Assembly: GCF_019097595.1 (NCBI RefSeq)
Contig: NC_080731.1
Location: forward strand, 13,626,071-13,690,070
DNA from: Hemibagrus wyckioides
Lineage: Eukaryota; Chordata; Actinopteri; Siluriformes; Bagridae
Direction: 5' to 3'
Length of the DNA: 64,000 nucleotides
Positions 33,761 to 46,639 of this stretch are shown one piece after another. Position 1 is the first letter of the stretch; each line of letters starts with the position of its first letter. A model generated the notes under the pieces. It was not told where the DNA came from, did no database searches, and saw nothing but the letters and a program-made list of their open reading frames with translations. A program made the translations under genes and the position numbers.

Positions 33761-35100
33761 ATACATTTAGGGACTATGGAGATACAAAAACCAGGAAATA
33801 ATTAAGTTGTTTCTAATGATAAATTCTGTCAAAATTAATCGTAGGCTACTAAACTATCTATATAAAAAAGATGACTTTATTCTTTAATCGGTGCCAATCG
33901 CCAAGACTTGAGAGAATCATTTTATAATGTCAATATAAATGTTCACCATTAATGTTTGGTGTGTGAATACAATATAAATAATGTGGGACTCAATTTCCTC
34001 TGTTAAAGAAACTTTTATTTCAAACTAACCGCTGTACCTGAAAATGTAAAATAAATCACTTGTTGTACAGGACGCTTGTCAGAGACACATCCACCAAACC
34101 GCAGGGGTTTAGAATAGAAAAAGCAAAAAGCTTTTATGACTTGTGTGTTTTGAATCACTACTTTCGCAAAATTAATATGTAATATAATTTCATATTTTTA
34201 TAACAATTATATGAAAATGTTAATCATGTAAACAACCACTCTTAGTTAATGAACAAATTAAAATATTTACATTCCTGGTGCTAATTTTTTGTGCAGCACA
34301 AATATCTAAAATAGATCATTTTTATGCCTCCAACACTATTATAGCAGTAATGATCTGTAATCTTCACTTCTGTAATCCAAAAGAATGGGAAAATTGATAA
34401 CACAATAGATACACTACTTATTTGGTACACAGGATGCAAGATTGGCACACAATCTCACAAACATAAAAATAATGTAAAGAACATTGTCCTCCATCTATCC
34501 ATTCAATCACATCTATCCATTCATGGATACATTCCATGTATCCTAACTCTCCGCCTCATCTGTCCTCTGATATGTAAACGACTGAGTTATGATCATATTG
34601 AGTCTAACATTAAACTAGCATCCAGAGTCTGCTGCTCATACATTGCTGACAGAAAATGCACGGTTTAAAGTCAACTCGGTTTCATGGTACACAGAATGTT
34701 CATGAAAATATGATTATCCTGGCCTGAGCTAATTTACTGAATCAACCAGCTCACATCTCCATTCTTTCTTTTCATTCATGATGGCATTAAAGTCTTCTGG
34801 TGCTGCTTCTAGCGTTTCATCGCTGACTGCCGCAACCGCGACACCTGTTCATTACACCTTTCAGTGAGATAGTTTTAGCGAATGTGCACGCGGCGTTCTT
34901 AGACATGGACGCGCGCATAGACACAGGCAGACTCTCTGTGTCCTGCTTGGTCCTGCTCGTCCACGGTGATGACGGCGTGCGGTTAAAAAATCATAACAAA
35001 CAAATTTAAAAAGTGCGGGGGACACAAACGGGATTTTGAAAAATGGGGGTGGGAGGGTGGTATGTCCCCCCTGTCCCCAGTGGAAATTACGCCCCGGGAT
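33761..35100. repeat. Unidentified dispersed repeat, copy B
   Basis: The longer of two copies (see 15766-16680). It ends in a G-run pattern near 35045-35059, followed by TATGTCCCCCCTGTCCCCAGTGGAAATTACGCC. No protein domain is recognisable in any frame. It is inserted within the third Tc1-type element, so it is younger than that element. Confidence 0.8.
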
Positions 35101-35363
35101 ATAAGATTGAAAATAATGTGAAGTTGGATGATCTGTTCCACACACCCAAAAGTATTTACATAAAAATCATTTTTAATGGTGTTTTATATACAAATTATTG
35201 TCCCTAATATCTGAAACAAATAACAATGATTAATATACTTCTAGCGTAATCATCTCCTTCATCTTCTTACCACCTTCCTTTTCCAGATTTTTCTTCATTG
35301 GGGCCAGTGTTGCAGTACTAAAGAATAGTCACTACATTTGGACACAAAATATGAAAAAAGTTT

Positions 35364-35390
35364 TACACACACACACACACACACACACAC
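35364..35390. repeat. CA microsatellite
   Basis: Perfect (CA)n run between the dispersed repeat and the minisatellite. Confidence 0.9.
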
Positions 35391-35563
35391 GTAGTTACAA
35401 TGCTATAGTAATCAGTACGCTCGCACGGATGTTGCCTGTATGATTCATGCAGACTGAGGACGAGTACACGGGAAGCTTACCCGAGCTCCCATTGTTTTAT
35501 GCAGCGAGAGAGAACAACCATCGGCTCAGTTGTGAGATTTCCCGTGTGAGCTCACTGCATGAT

Positions 35564-36277
35564 GCTCATGGCGTGGTGCTCATGGTGTGATGCTCATGGC
35601 GGGGTGCTCATGGCGGGGTGCTCATGGCGTGGTGCTCATGGCGTGGTGCTCATGGCGTGGTGCTCATGGCGGGGTGCTCATGGCGTGGTGCTCATGGCGG
35701 GGTGCTCATGGCGGGGTGCTCATGGCGGGGTGCTCATGGCGGGGTGCTCATGGAGGGGTGCTCATGGCGTGGTGCTCATGGCGTGGTGCTCATGGCGGGG
35801 TGCTCATGGCGTGGTGCTCATGGCGTGGTGCTCATGGCGGGGTGCTCATGGCGTGGTGCTCATGGCGTGGTGCTCATGGCGTGGTGCTCATGGCGTGGTG
35901 CTCATGGCGGGGTGCTCATGGCGTGGTGCTCATGGCGTGGTGCTCATGGCGTGGTGCTCATGGCGTGGTGCTCATGGCGGGGTGCTCATGGCGGGGTGCT
36001 CATGGCGGGGTGCTCATGGCGTGGTGCTCATGGCGTGGTGCTCATGGCGTGGTGCTCATGGCGTGGTGCTCATGGCGGGGTGCTCATGGCGTGGTGCTCA
36101 TGGCGTGGTGCTCATGGCGGGGTGCTCATGGCGTGGTGCTCATGGCGTGGTGCTCATGGCGGGGTGCTCATGGCGTGGTGCTCATGGCGGGGTGCTCATG
36201 GCGGGGTGCTCATGGCGTGGTGCTCATGGCGGGGTGCTCATGGTGGGGTGCTCATGGTGTGGTGCTCATGGTGTGGT
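35564..36277 (+). repeat. 14-bp minisatellite, 51 units
   Basis: The unit is GCTCATGGCGTGGT, and 714 bp contain exactly 51 units with no length change. By my count 27 units have T at position 11, 19 have G, and five have other changes (35578, 35746 and the last three). Since 14 is not a multiple of three, all three plus-strand frames stay open and give MAWCSWRGAHG-type sequences. These are not proteins. Confidence 0.97.
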
Positions 36278-36897
36278 GCTCGTCTTGCAAGTTATCACTT
36301 GTTAACCAAGTTAAATTTTATTACAATTTTTTGCTCGTCTTGCAAAGCACGTTACTTGCAATCCAGGGTTCCACTTTATTCTTTTTTCTTCACTTTCTCT
36401 AAAGTAATAACAAATTTGATACATTTTTCTTCATGTTTTCATTTAGAGTTGAATGCGCAGTGTTCCCAGTGCATTTGCATGTATTGAAATAAAAGTTATA
36501 AGGATTTTGAGATTTACTCACTTTAACACACTGCTATTATTTTGAACACAACTGTAGGTAGTTTTTAACATCAGTAGAATCATTGAAAAAGAGAGTGAGA
36601 TGCAGTGTAACAGTAATTCAGTACATTACATTAAAGTAGTAAAGCATTAAGTGAAGCACAAAAACCCTTGTAAACTGCACACAGACTTTACATGTTTTCC
36701 CACTTTGTCTGAATACTCAAGTCCAGGTTTGTCTTGACTTTCAAGAATTCCTTCCAAATTTAGCAAACAATTCCAAACTTTTGAGCAGTTTTTATTATAT
36801 TCCTGTGGTACTAATATGCAAGAGGGGGAAACTGTAAACTGTTACTGCTTCTATGATTTTATTTTTGGTGTTTACCTACTTTTTTTTTATCTTATAA

Positions 36898-36900
<3 letters not shown>

Positions 36901-36968
<68 letters not shown>
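36901..36968. repeat. AT microsatellite
   Basis: Perfect (AT)n run of about 34 units. Confidence 0.97.
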
Positions 36969-36972
<4 letters not shown>

Positions 36973-37698
36973 TATTTTTTTTAATATATTTTTTAGTTGA
37001 CTCAACTCCTTGCCAGCTAAAGACTGAGTCTGGTGCAACGCCTTGACCCAATCACCAACATCACTCTCGGCGCCTTCCTGCGCTGCTCAGGACATCGCTC
37101 TGCTTCCTTGGCTCCGTGGAGGACAGCACTCTGCTCCCCTGCCCTGCGTACATTGGCCGTGGAATTTTCAACACATTGACAAAATATGAATTGACAATAA
37201 ATGCCATTTGATTTACTTGTCATTTACTTCAAGCCTCCTTAGAATAGCTACCTGTTCTTATATACACACTGATATAAAAACAGCAGGTGCAGCAGCATCA
37301 TGTACAGTTATAACAAGACCCTGAAGATCTCAGTGAACTGTCAATATCATAATGTGTGCACGTTAATAGCTTCCCAAGCTGGTATTTAGAGGATCTTAGA
37401 TCAAATCTGTGTCAAGTAGTCAGTTTGGTTCACTAATAATGTATGTGTAGAGGGGTAAGAGAACATCAAGTTGACCAATAGTGAAAAACAAATAATTCAC
37501 ATTCACTGGTATATAAAACATATCTGCACCACAACTTTATAGCTATAGGTAATAGTCTGCCTTACCTTTGATAGTTTTACAAGCAATAGTTTATCCAGTT
37601 GGAAAGGTATTGTGGTGGATTTAAACAAATTAGTGAATGTTTATTTAGTACTAGTTTGCCAATAATTGCAAGGTCTTGTACTATTCCTGCTGTGGTGT

Positions 37699-37733
<35 letters not shown>

Positions 37734-38700
37734 GTGATTGCTCTTAGGGCTATAACGAAGGTAAGAACAGGAATTTTCTCGTACATTACTTCTAACTACT
37801 AAGACTTAAAGTACTCAGTGTTGTTCATTATTACATTAATATTGTATTTGTTGACAAATCGTTGTGGTATAAGTGGAATACCACACACCAGAGCGTGATG
37901 TTAGATAAAACTAATACAACATATAGAAAATACTACATTACCCACGACTCCTTAATTTATTGGGACATCATGATTTCCTACCTTTTTGCTCTTCCTCTCT
38001 GTGCCTGGTTGTCTGGAGATCAGAAATGAAGGGGAAGACTCAAGAAACACCCTGCTATCAGAAATCAGGACTGAACTAACAGTAGCAATGAGCTTTAACG
38101 CTGAAGAAACACAGTGCCATCTTGTGTAATAAGCTGATGGAGCTAGAGCATTCATGTTCACGGCGAAATTACCCCAAAACAAACAAAAGGAAGTTTGAAC
38201 TAGTGATAACAAACCAACAAAAGCCAGCAAACCGTCAAAATAAATTAATAATCACTTTTAAGCTTCTGTTTGCTGAAAATTGGACTAAATTTAACTAAAC
38301 TGTTTTGTAGATTCTAAAATAAAAATCATTAAAATTAAAATTGTACTGTAAATAAATATATTATTATTGATTTATTCATTTGAAATCTTATGACACTCAA
38401 TTCTAACAAAATATATAAATGAACAAAAGTAATATTAGTCTATTAGCCCCTGCAATGCTGCATAGAGTATGTTTGACTGTACCAATATGTTCTAAAAGAA
38501 CATAGAGGCCAGAGATGACCCGGATTCTTCCAGTGTATACAGACGATAGAGGAAAAGAGGACAGTGTGGAAGATCCACAGTAAGCTTAACACAGTCATGC
38601 AGATTGCATCTAAATTACTGACACAAACCTCTGGCAGGGTCAAAAATATCCATACGTCTGGACAGGTACTTTCTTGTTGTGATTGATGATTTTGCACAAT
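36969..38700. other. Gene-free stretch
   Basis: No exon recognised. 37010-37215 is a GC-richer block that ends GACAATAAATGCCATTTGATTT. It resembles the 3' end of a retroposed transcript or LINE tail, but I cannot identify it. A GA microsatellite lies at 37698-37730. Confidence 0.45.
37698..37730. repeat. GA microsatellite
   Basis: Perfect (GA)n run. Confidence 0.9.
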
Positions 38701-38727
38701 CATCATCAATTCTATGGTGAAGCAACA

Positions 38728-39062
38728 TCCATCCATCCATCCATGCATTGTCTATACCTACTTTATTCCTAATTATCCCAGCATACATTGGGTGAAAGGC
38801 AGGGGTACACCCTGGACAGGTCACCAGTCCATCACAGGGCCACATATAGACAGACAACCACTCACACTCTCTCCTATGGGCAATTTAGATTTACAAGTCA
38901 ACTTAATGTACATGTTTTTGGGCTGTGGGAGGAAACCGGAGTACCCGGAGAAACCCACACAAGCACGGGGAGAACATGCAGACTCCACACAGAAAGGATT
39001 TGCACCCAGGACCTTCTTACTGTGAGGCAACAGTGCTAACAACTAAGCCACCATGCTGCCCT
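38728..39062 (-). repeat. Teleost LINE-type 3' tail
   Basis: The block begins with ATCCATCCATCCATCC. It runs through GGGTACACCCTGGACAGGTCACCAGTCCATCACAGG and ATGTTTTTGGGCTGTGGGAGGAAACCGGAGTACC to GCTAACAACTAAGCCACCATGCTGCC. This is one of the commonest fish repeats, read here from its 3' end, so the element runs on the minus strand. Named by recognition, not by search. Confidence 0.8.
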
Positions 39063-40590
39063 GAAGCAACATTAGATTAGAAATTAGAAATGTCTTATGG
39101 TACTTATGGATCTGTTGCATCTCCATACCGAATTCCATGGAGAGATATGGAGAGATCCAACTTTAATAAATATTTGCATTCACCATGTAGCTGTGTAAGA
39201 GACTACAATAATTGCTGCAGAAAACATCTTTATACTTTGAACGTCTGGGTTCAGTCTTTCCCCTGTTTGACAGCAACACATAATAAAATTGCTCTCATCA
39301 CTAAAAGTGAACTTTGGGCCAATTCTTTTTTCTTTCCACACAACACGCTGAAAGTGTCATGGTTTGTGGGATGCCTTCTGCAGCAAAAGTTGGGCCTCTT
39401 ATACAGCTACATGGCAGGGCGAAATGTTTTTTTAGAACCTCCTTCGGCAACATGTGCTTCCTTCCCTGCGAACATCTCCTAATCAGCCTATAATTTTCAT
39501 GCAAGACAATGCCCCTATCACACTGCAAAACGGGTAAAGCAGTTCCTGGACACCCATTATCCAGTCCTGGACACCCATTATCCTTCACAACGTCAAATTG
39601 TTTTTCCAGGACACGCCTAATCCAGTTTACAGAAGATGGATACTTAGCTACTGTGCTGAATCAGGTGTGTTTGGAACAAAGAAAACTGGTAAGCAGACTA
39701 GGCAGTGGGTCCCAAGGATTGGAGTTCAGAAGCAGTGCTCTATGATACCCGAGGCTTGTGATCTTCGATGAATAAAACATAAGTGACAGGAGGTTTCTTA
39801 TGGGCCTCTGATCTCTGATCTCAGTGTGAAGAGCTTTGGCTTTAAGCAGAGGCAGCCTGAGGGCAGACAATCTGGGGCTGTACTCTGGTGAGTCAGCCCA
39901 CAGAAGGAGCATGCATGCTCACCAGCACCTACATCAACAAAACTAAAGAACAAAGGAGTACAACTCTATTGTTATGACACAAAAGGGGCAACTTGTCTGT
40001 ATGCCTTTTCCTTAAACAGCCTACAATATTCATCTCATTCATTCGAACCACTACAGGTTCTATTTGTTACATTTGAAACTAACCAAAGTAATTAATAGAA
40101 TATTTTGATTGTTCATTTTCTCCCGGTTAATTAATTCATTAATTAACATGTGACGCAGAGCAGAATCTCTCAAATGGACGAGATGTCACCAGTGTCACAA
40201 GCGTGTGTCCTCTGTCATGCTTTACTAAGCTTTGAGGAAGAATGTCCGAAGTCGCACATGGGACTGCATTCCATCTGTCCACATATGACATGAGGAAAAA
40301 ATGGGTTTCTCATTGATATTCTCAAAGGTATGCAGAGCATGTGGCTGACTTTTAAGCTCTGCCAAACTCCTAAAAAAGAGCATCAGTAGGCATACACAAG
40401 ACAGCATTATTCTAAAGCTTCGCATAACAGGATTTATCTACAGTGATTTTACTCAACCAGATCAGTGAACTTCTGGAATATTGTGAATGAGTAAAAAAAA
40501 AAAAGGAAAAATATAGATTTGCTCATTTATGCAGTGATCTCTCTGACTTTACTGGATATTAAACTGGAAAAAGACCAGGTGATTTTTTTT
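39063..40590. other. Gene-free stretch
   Basis: No gene recognised. Around 39335-39590 there are blocks (CTTTCCACACAACACGCTGAAAGTGTCATGG, CATGCAAGACAATGCCCC) that resemble a very worn DNA-transposon transposase region, but no frame survives. Confidence 0.4.
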
Positions 40591-41185
40591 CCTAACCTTC
40601 AACTGTCTAGTTTGGGTGAGTGTGTACCCATGCTAGTCACAACCTTTCTGTTCTTGGCTGAAAGGGGTGGAACCCAATGTGGTCTTTTACTGTTGTAGCC
40701 CATTCACCTCAATGTTTGATGTATTGTGCATGCTGAGATGCTTTTCTGCTCCCTGTGGCTGTAAAGAGCGATTATAAGTTACTGTATCCTTCCTAACATC
40801 TCAAAACAATCTGCCATTTTTCTCTGACCTCTCTGATCAACAAGGCATTTCCACCCACAGAGTTGTCACTCACTAAATGTTTTTTTTTTTTTGTGTGTGT
40901 GTGTGTGCGTGTGTTTCGCACCATTCTGTGTAAACTCAAAAGACTGTTGTGTGAAATTTCCTGGAAACTGGCAGTTTCTTAGATACTAAAGTCAGCCCAT
41001 CTGGTACCAACAACCATGCCATGGTTAAAGTCACAGAGATCACACTTTTTCCCCATTCTGAAGTTAACTGAACTAAAAACCTGTATCTGAAACATTTTAT
41101 GCATCGTGCTGCTGCCACGTGATTGACTTTTTGGATAGCTACATAAATAAGCAGGTGTAGTGGTCTTCCTAATAGAGTGAATGAT
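40590..41185. repeat. Teleost dispersed DNA repeat (CACTCACTGGCCACTTTA family)
   Basis: Recognisable blocks are GGGGTGGAACCCAATGTGGTCTTTTACTGTTGTAGCCCA, TCTGACCTCTCTGATCAACAAGGCATTTCC, TTTCGCACCATTCTGTGTAAACTC and CAACCATGCCATGGTTAAAGTCACAGAGATCAC. It ends near CAGGTGTAGTGGTCTTCCTAATAGAGTG. This order matches an abundant fish repeat about 0.6 kb long. A short fragment of the same family lies at 14423-14515. Confidence 0.7.
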
Positions 41186-43636
41186 GATCAGTTTTGGTAA
41201 CAAGGATCAGCTCTGCAAATGCACTACCACCATATTTCCATCAGGGGGCACATTGTCTATACCAAAATCTTTGTGTTTTACAGGGTCTCAGAGCTGACTC
41301 CACCAACAACATTATCACATCAATAAAAATGCATGCATAAATGTACACTAATCAGTGCAGGCTGAAGAAAAGCAACGATATATAATGGCTGAAAGGACAA
41401 AATGTTGTACAATGTGTAATCACATTCACAAGAGTAATCACTCTTGACCTTGAAAATGTTGTTGTGCTGTTTTAGTTTGCTATTTAGTGTCTTGAATAAT
41501 TTAATCACTTACCTCAATTAAAGAAGTCAGATGATTTTCCAAGGCAACGCTATCTCAATATAGCCTTCAGCTTACTGGCTTAATAGAGCATATATTTAAT
41601 CTAAAGTGTCAATCAATATGCTCCTGCAGAGACGACATTGTATAATAGCATAGCATTTTCCCTTAATATACCTTTTTATACACCATACATACACTGTATA
41701 TGCTTCATACCAGTTCTTTTCCCTTTTTTTATCGATTTCTTTATTTCCATTCCATTTCCTAGTTCTCACAGCTTTCTGGAATGAAGGCATGGCATAGATT
41801 TCACCTGATGCTTGTATAAGGCATGCCAGTCCAGGTCACTTGTTTTTTTAACAGGCATACCAAACACTTTTTTAAAAAAATATATAATTTCACTATGTGC
41901 CACCTTTGTTGTTTTGTATTGACTGGAAGAAATCAATAGAGGCACCCAGCCTAGAATACACAACTGCAGCTGCTCAGTGCCCTCATCATTGTATAAAAAT
42001 CCCTGTGATACATGCATTGGAGGTTGTTCTAAAATTTATATGGGTCATTACACCTCTGAAACAATCTGAGTTGAAATCTCCACATGGTTTCTGTATATAT
42101 CGATACATTATTAATATTATTTTTATAACATAGTTCTGCAGGTTCAGGTGAAGTAGTTGTAAATTTTAATTATTATCCAGAAAACAAAATGGCTTCATTC
42201 TCTTTGGATACATGTTTTAAAGAAGTTTTATTATCTCTAGTTTATAAATCCACCCAGCAGCCCTGTTGCTGAGTAATTTGTAGGTAAGATGAATTGGCTG
42301 GACAGTTGAAAGATGTTTCTCCTGGTGGCACTTTGCAAAACAATTATCCCCTCAGATATACTAATTGCTGTTGTAACCTTTTTGTAGCAGCACAGTAAAT
42401 TATTAAGCAACTATCAGACAGAAAAAGATCCATCTAGGACCTTACAATAAAACCTAATGTACCATGACACCATTTCCAGATGAAATTAGAACAGCATACC
42501 TCTGTGCTAAAAAGGCAGAGTAGTAAAAAGACTTGAAAACGAAATGGCCTTTTTTGGCAAGCCACTCATTCGCGCGTGCAGAGGTCGTGTCAGACTACTC
42601 ATGATTTCAAATACCTCTTCTGTAATCTCCATTTAGGAAATTGCTGTGAGTAGCCATGAAAGAAAAGAGGGAATCAATATGCCTTTCAGTCTATCTCACC
42701 GACAACTTCTGAAGAGCGGCTTTGAGGATTAGACAGCTTCAGAGAGATATTTGAAAGAGAGCATTTGATCTTAGACAAAAAGGTTTAACACTGCTGAATT
42801 ATCGCTAAAATGCGAAGATTGATATATAGTGCAAAATGTTCTCTAATGGCAATTTCCAATTTCATTCACAGATCATACATGATTAAAAAAATCCTACATA
42901 ATTCATGTTGAATTGACAATATTGATTGGACTTTCATTACAGCAGCAGAAATATATAGAAACTATTATTTTAACTAAGATTAAATCTTCCCTGTCCTTGA
43001 TGTCAGTTCCAGAGAATTGCTTTATGTTGTCTATGATGTTGTAATGAAACTATAAATTTGCAACAATGAGAGCTTTGCAGCACAGCTGTAACACCAAAAC
43101 CACAATATATCAGTTCATTTTCACATGAACTATACATCTATGGCCCTGGGGTAGCAGAGCTGTCAAGTGAATTGTTATTCTTGCCTCTCTCTGTGTCTGT
43201 TGGTTAAGCTAAATCTCACACTGTGTGTGTGTGTGTGTCTGTGTGTGTGTGTGTTATCAGCCAGAGGTGCCAGGGTCATCTTGTTTGTACTCTCGGATAT
43301 CTTTCCGCTTCAAATATCATTCATTATGCATGCTCAGACAACAGCAGCCATTGCCATATAGCATTTGCAAATGCTAATTGTTACTGAAAGTCACAATGTG
43401 TGATAATCTTCTGCAGCACTGAGACAGAAGGAGGGAGCTTTGTATTCTTTAGTTGATTTGTAATGATCAGCCCAGGTTTGGGCTGTAATTAAAATATGGC
43501 ACTTCACTGTATGATTCTTAGTAATCAGCTATTGGCACATGTAAAATATGTAAAACAGAATATAAAATACAAAATGACATTTCAGTTTGGTTTGCAAAAT
43601 GTGAATACATTCTCATGAGACAGAGAGATAGAAGAT

Positions 43637-43637
<1 letters not shown>

Positions 43638-43681
<44 letters not shown>
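43638..43681. repeat. GA microsatellite
   Basis: (GA)n run with one AAAG interruption. Confidence 0.9.
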
Positions 43682-43682
<1 letters not shown>

Positions 43683-46126
43683 ACCTGATGCAGGTTCCTA
43701 CTTGATCATAGCTGATATATACAATTCCATACTTGTGTACACATTTTATCATTAGCATTACTGATAACTAAAACATATAATGTGACTGTAAACTTTATTA
43801 AAAAAAAACAAAAAAAACCCCAACACAAAACACACAATAAATCAAAACCCAAAACACAGTAAACACTGAGCAGTACTAGTCAGAATAGAATATTGTTCAT
43901 TCTAACCATAGAATTATTTCTTTTTTTAATGCACTCACTGGATAAATATTTAAAGAAAATATTTACACAGCTTCACCCGTGAAGGTGAAAAACAATTGTT
44001 CACATGAATATTGTCGTGTTCATCTTACATTGACTTAGGAAAACAAGACCATTGCTCAAGAGAATGCTGAAAGATCTCTTGGATCATGTTGCTATGACAA
44101 CAAGGGAGAGTGTAGGGTGTGAAAGTGATTTCAGCAATGTGTAGGACCACGTTTAGAGCTACTGAATCTACAAGGTGAGAGAAACGGAACCAATGATTTC
44201 GTTATTTGCACAGCAAACTGAGCCGGGCTGGTCTGTAAACGAGCCTTTCAGCCGATACTGATTAATCTAATCTCATATTTGTACATTTTTTTGCATTTTT
44301 TGTGCATTTGTAAATTCAATTTGTCCTATTTTATTACATTAAATAAAAAAAAAAAAGAATTGATAATAAAGAGGAAGTCTGAGTGTAGTATTATTATTCA
44401 TAGCTTAATGTATAGGTGACAAAGAACAAACGCCCTAATCAGCGAGTAAAGAAATCAACATATTGGTTCACAATGGACTCACTAATGCCTGGGACCTGAG
44501 AGCTGTGAAGCCGACCAAAACATACACCCACACTATAGACTCCCAGACTGAAACCATCTGTTAACATGGATAGGGTTTGAGGCAGAAGAGAGAAGAGAGA
44601 ATAACACCCTCATTGTTGGAAGGAAGTATTCATATTGGTCAGGGATCCATGTCTCTAGAGCAATTCTAGTGTTACATATTGTAAAAGACATGGAAAAACT
44701 GGTTTCAGATGAGACAAGAATGACAGATTTTATACCCATGGGAATGTTCTGCTCTTTGGTAAAATCGCTCTTCAACTCATAAGGTCTTTTAGACGTGCAA
44801 TCGTTGTGGCCTAGAACTTTGATGGTGTTCATATTTTATTCAACTCTAGAGCTAAGACTCTGCTGCGGTACAGAGTGAGATATAGAGGAAAAGGCAATTA
44901 CTGTTCTTTGAAATATCACATGTGCGTGTCTCAGCTTTCTTTACTGCGGTTCTATTGATGAACTTCTTTGGTACTGTCTGTGTTGCCTTCTCTTTCACAT
45001 TTCCTTGCACTGGTTGCCAATGAAATCTATACCTTATCCAGTTTTCCCAGGCAAAAAGACTGCAAGATTTTCCAAACGCATTTGTACTGATTTTTATATT
45101 TCCAGCTACTGCTGCATAATTATTTTAATTGCCTTAGACTCAGTTCGCTCTTTCTCCAAACATGTTGTCTTTTAGATAAAGCATGATCCAATACAATGAA
45201 TGGGTCAGGTTTTTAAAGGATATGCCTACTAAGATCAAAAATGTAATCACTGATGTGAATCTGCCTACTTGTTAAATATAGAGACGGAGCAGCAGGCGGT
45301 GTAGCCAGATTTCACACTTTAGATTCTTGGGAAACCACCTCTAAATTACATACATTAGAGATGCACACAAAATTTGAAAGGTTAAAATATGTTTGTGATG
45401 GATTTTCTGGTGAGAAAGGACATGGGGAGAATGGGTGGTGGCACTAGATAATGGTATGTTCAAGGAAGTGAGATAACTAGCTGACTATTGCTAATGAGCT
45501 TGACTTGTCTTTGTTAGTGAATTATTTTGATCAGCTGGATTACTCAACTGACAGAAACAAGTTGACTATTGAGGATTTTTTTGAGTTACTGCTGCACAGT
45601 GTCACCAATCATCCAGGTTTGAGCCAGAATTTACAGAAGAACTGCACCTGTGAGAAAAGCAACAGGAAACAAGCACAAATCAACTGTCACTCAGCCAAAT
45701 AACAGAAGTTAGCAACACAGTCACTACCATGAGATTAGCTAAAAATGGTTCATGATTATTTAGCTTTAATACCTTATTACCCACCTTATTAGTAGTTACA
45801 TGGTATCCAACAGCTATCATTATAATTTTTTTACTCTATTTATTCTTATGGATTTAGCATTTGTAAACAAAAAAGAGGAGTCTGTGCAGCCTGGTTAAAA
45901 AGAAACATAATTAGCCTAGCTGTTTGGTTACAAGATGTCAGTCAAGTATCTGTCAAGAATTTATTTAGGAATCAGAATGACAAAAAATGTTATCTATGTG
46001 CTTTAATGCAATACCAGGAAAAGACATGGGGTGCTATTTAGTTAAAGTAAGAATATTTTTATGACTGGTGTCCTGTCAGAGGCTAAATGTTGTGGTCTAG
46101 CTGTAATGATTGAACATACATACATT

Positions 46127-46130
<4 letters not shown>

Positions 46131-46190
<60 letters not shown>
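46131..46190. repeat. AT microsatellite
   Basis: Perfect (AT)n run of about 30 units. Confidence 0.95.
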
Positions 46191-46195
<5 letters not shown>

Positions 46196-46639
46196 CCATG
46201 CATTAATTTTAGAGAGGAATGAAAGTAGGCATAAGCTTCAGCTTTGTTGTTTTTGGGGATATCTTTTTTGTTTCACAATTACATCAGGGACATTGCTACA
46301 CTTCAAGTCGACAGGCTGCCCAGCTAGATGATATAAATTCTTTTAAAATCTAGATATAGAGATAGCTATACATCTCTATTATAGGCAACTTCTCAATAAA
46401 TAAGGATGTGATGGATGTTGAGCATGTGTGACAAGGACCAGAGACCAAATCTAGCCTACAGACTTATCAAATTGTCCCATGTGAGCTTGGAAAAAATAAT
46501 ACTAAAACAGCCTGTAGTACACTATTACTCAACATTTTCACTCTGCCCAGAGTTCACAGCAGATCTGTAGCCTAGCCATTCAAAGGTTAGCTTAAACTCT
46601 AATACCATACCATTTTATCAGTTAACAAAATGGAAAGTT

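Larger units (their letters stand above)
32428..36554 (+). mobile_element. Tc1/mariner-type transposon, broken and expanded by insertions
   Basis: The left end CAGTTGTGGTCAAAATAATAGCAG (after TA at 32426) is matched by the inverted right end CTGCTATTATTTTGAACACAACTG (before TA at 36555). The usual size of such elements is about 1.4 kb. Here a dispersed repeat and a minisatellite, together about 2.6 kb, separate the transposase region from the right end. Confidence 0.8.
41186..46600. other. Gene-free stretch
   Basis: No coding exon, RNA gene or transposon core recognised. Microsatellites occur at 43219-43254 (GT), 43638-43681 (GA) and 46131-46190 (AT). Such a desert upstream of a neural gene may contain conserved regulatory elements, but these cannot be seen without alignment to other species. 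Confidence 0.5.

Noticed and set aside
35564..36277. CRISPR array
   Set aside because: Units are directly adjacent with no spacers, and the genome is vertebrate.
35559..36487. Three overlapping 248-289-residue open frames (MAWCSWRGAHG repeats)
   Set aside because: They are a by-product of a 14-bp minisatellite whose units contain no stop in any plus-strand frame.
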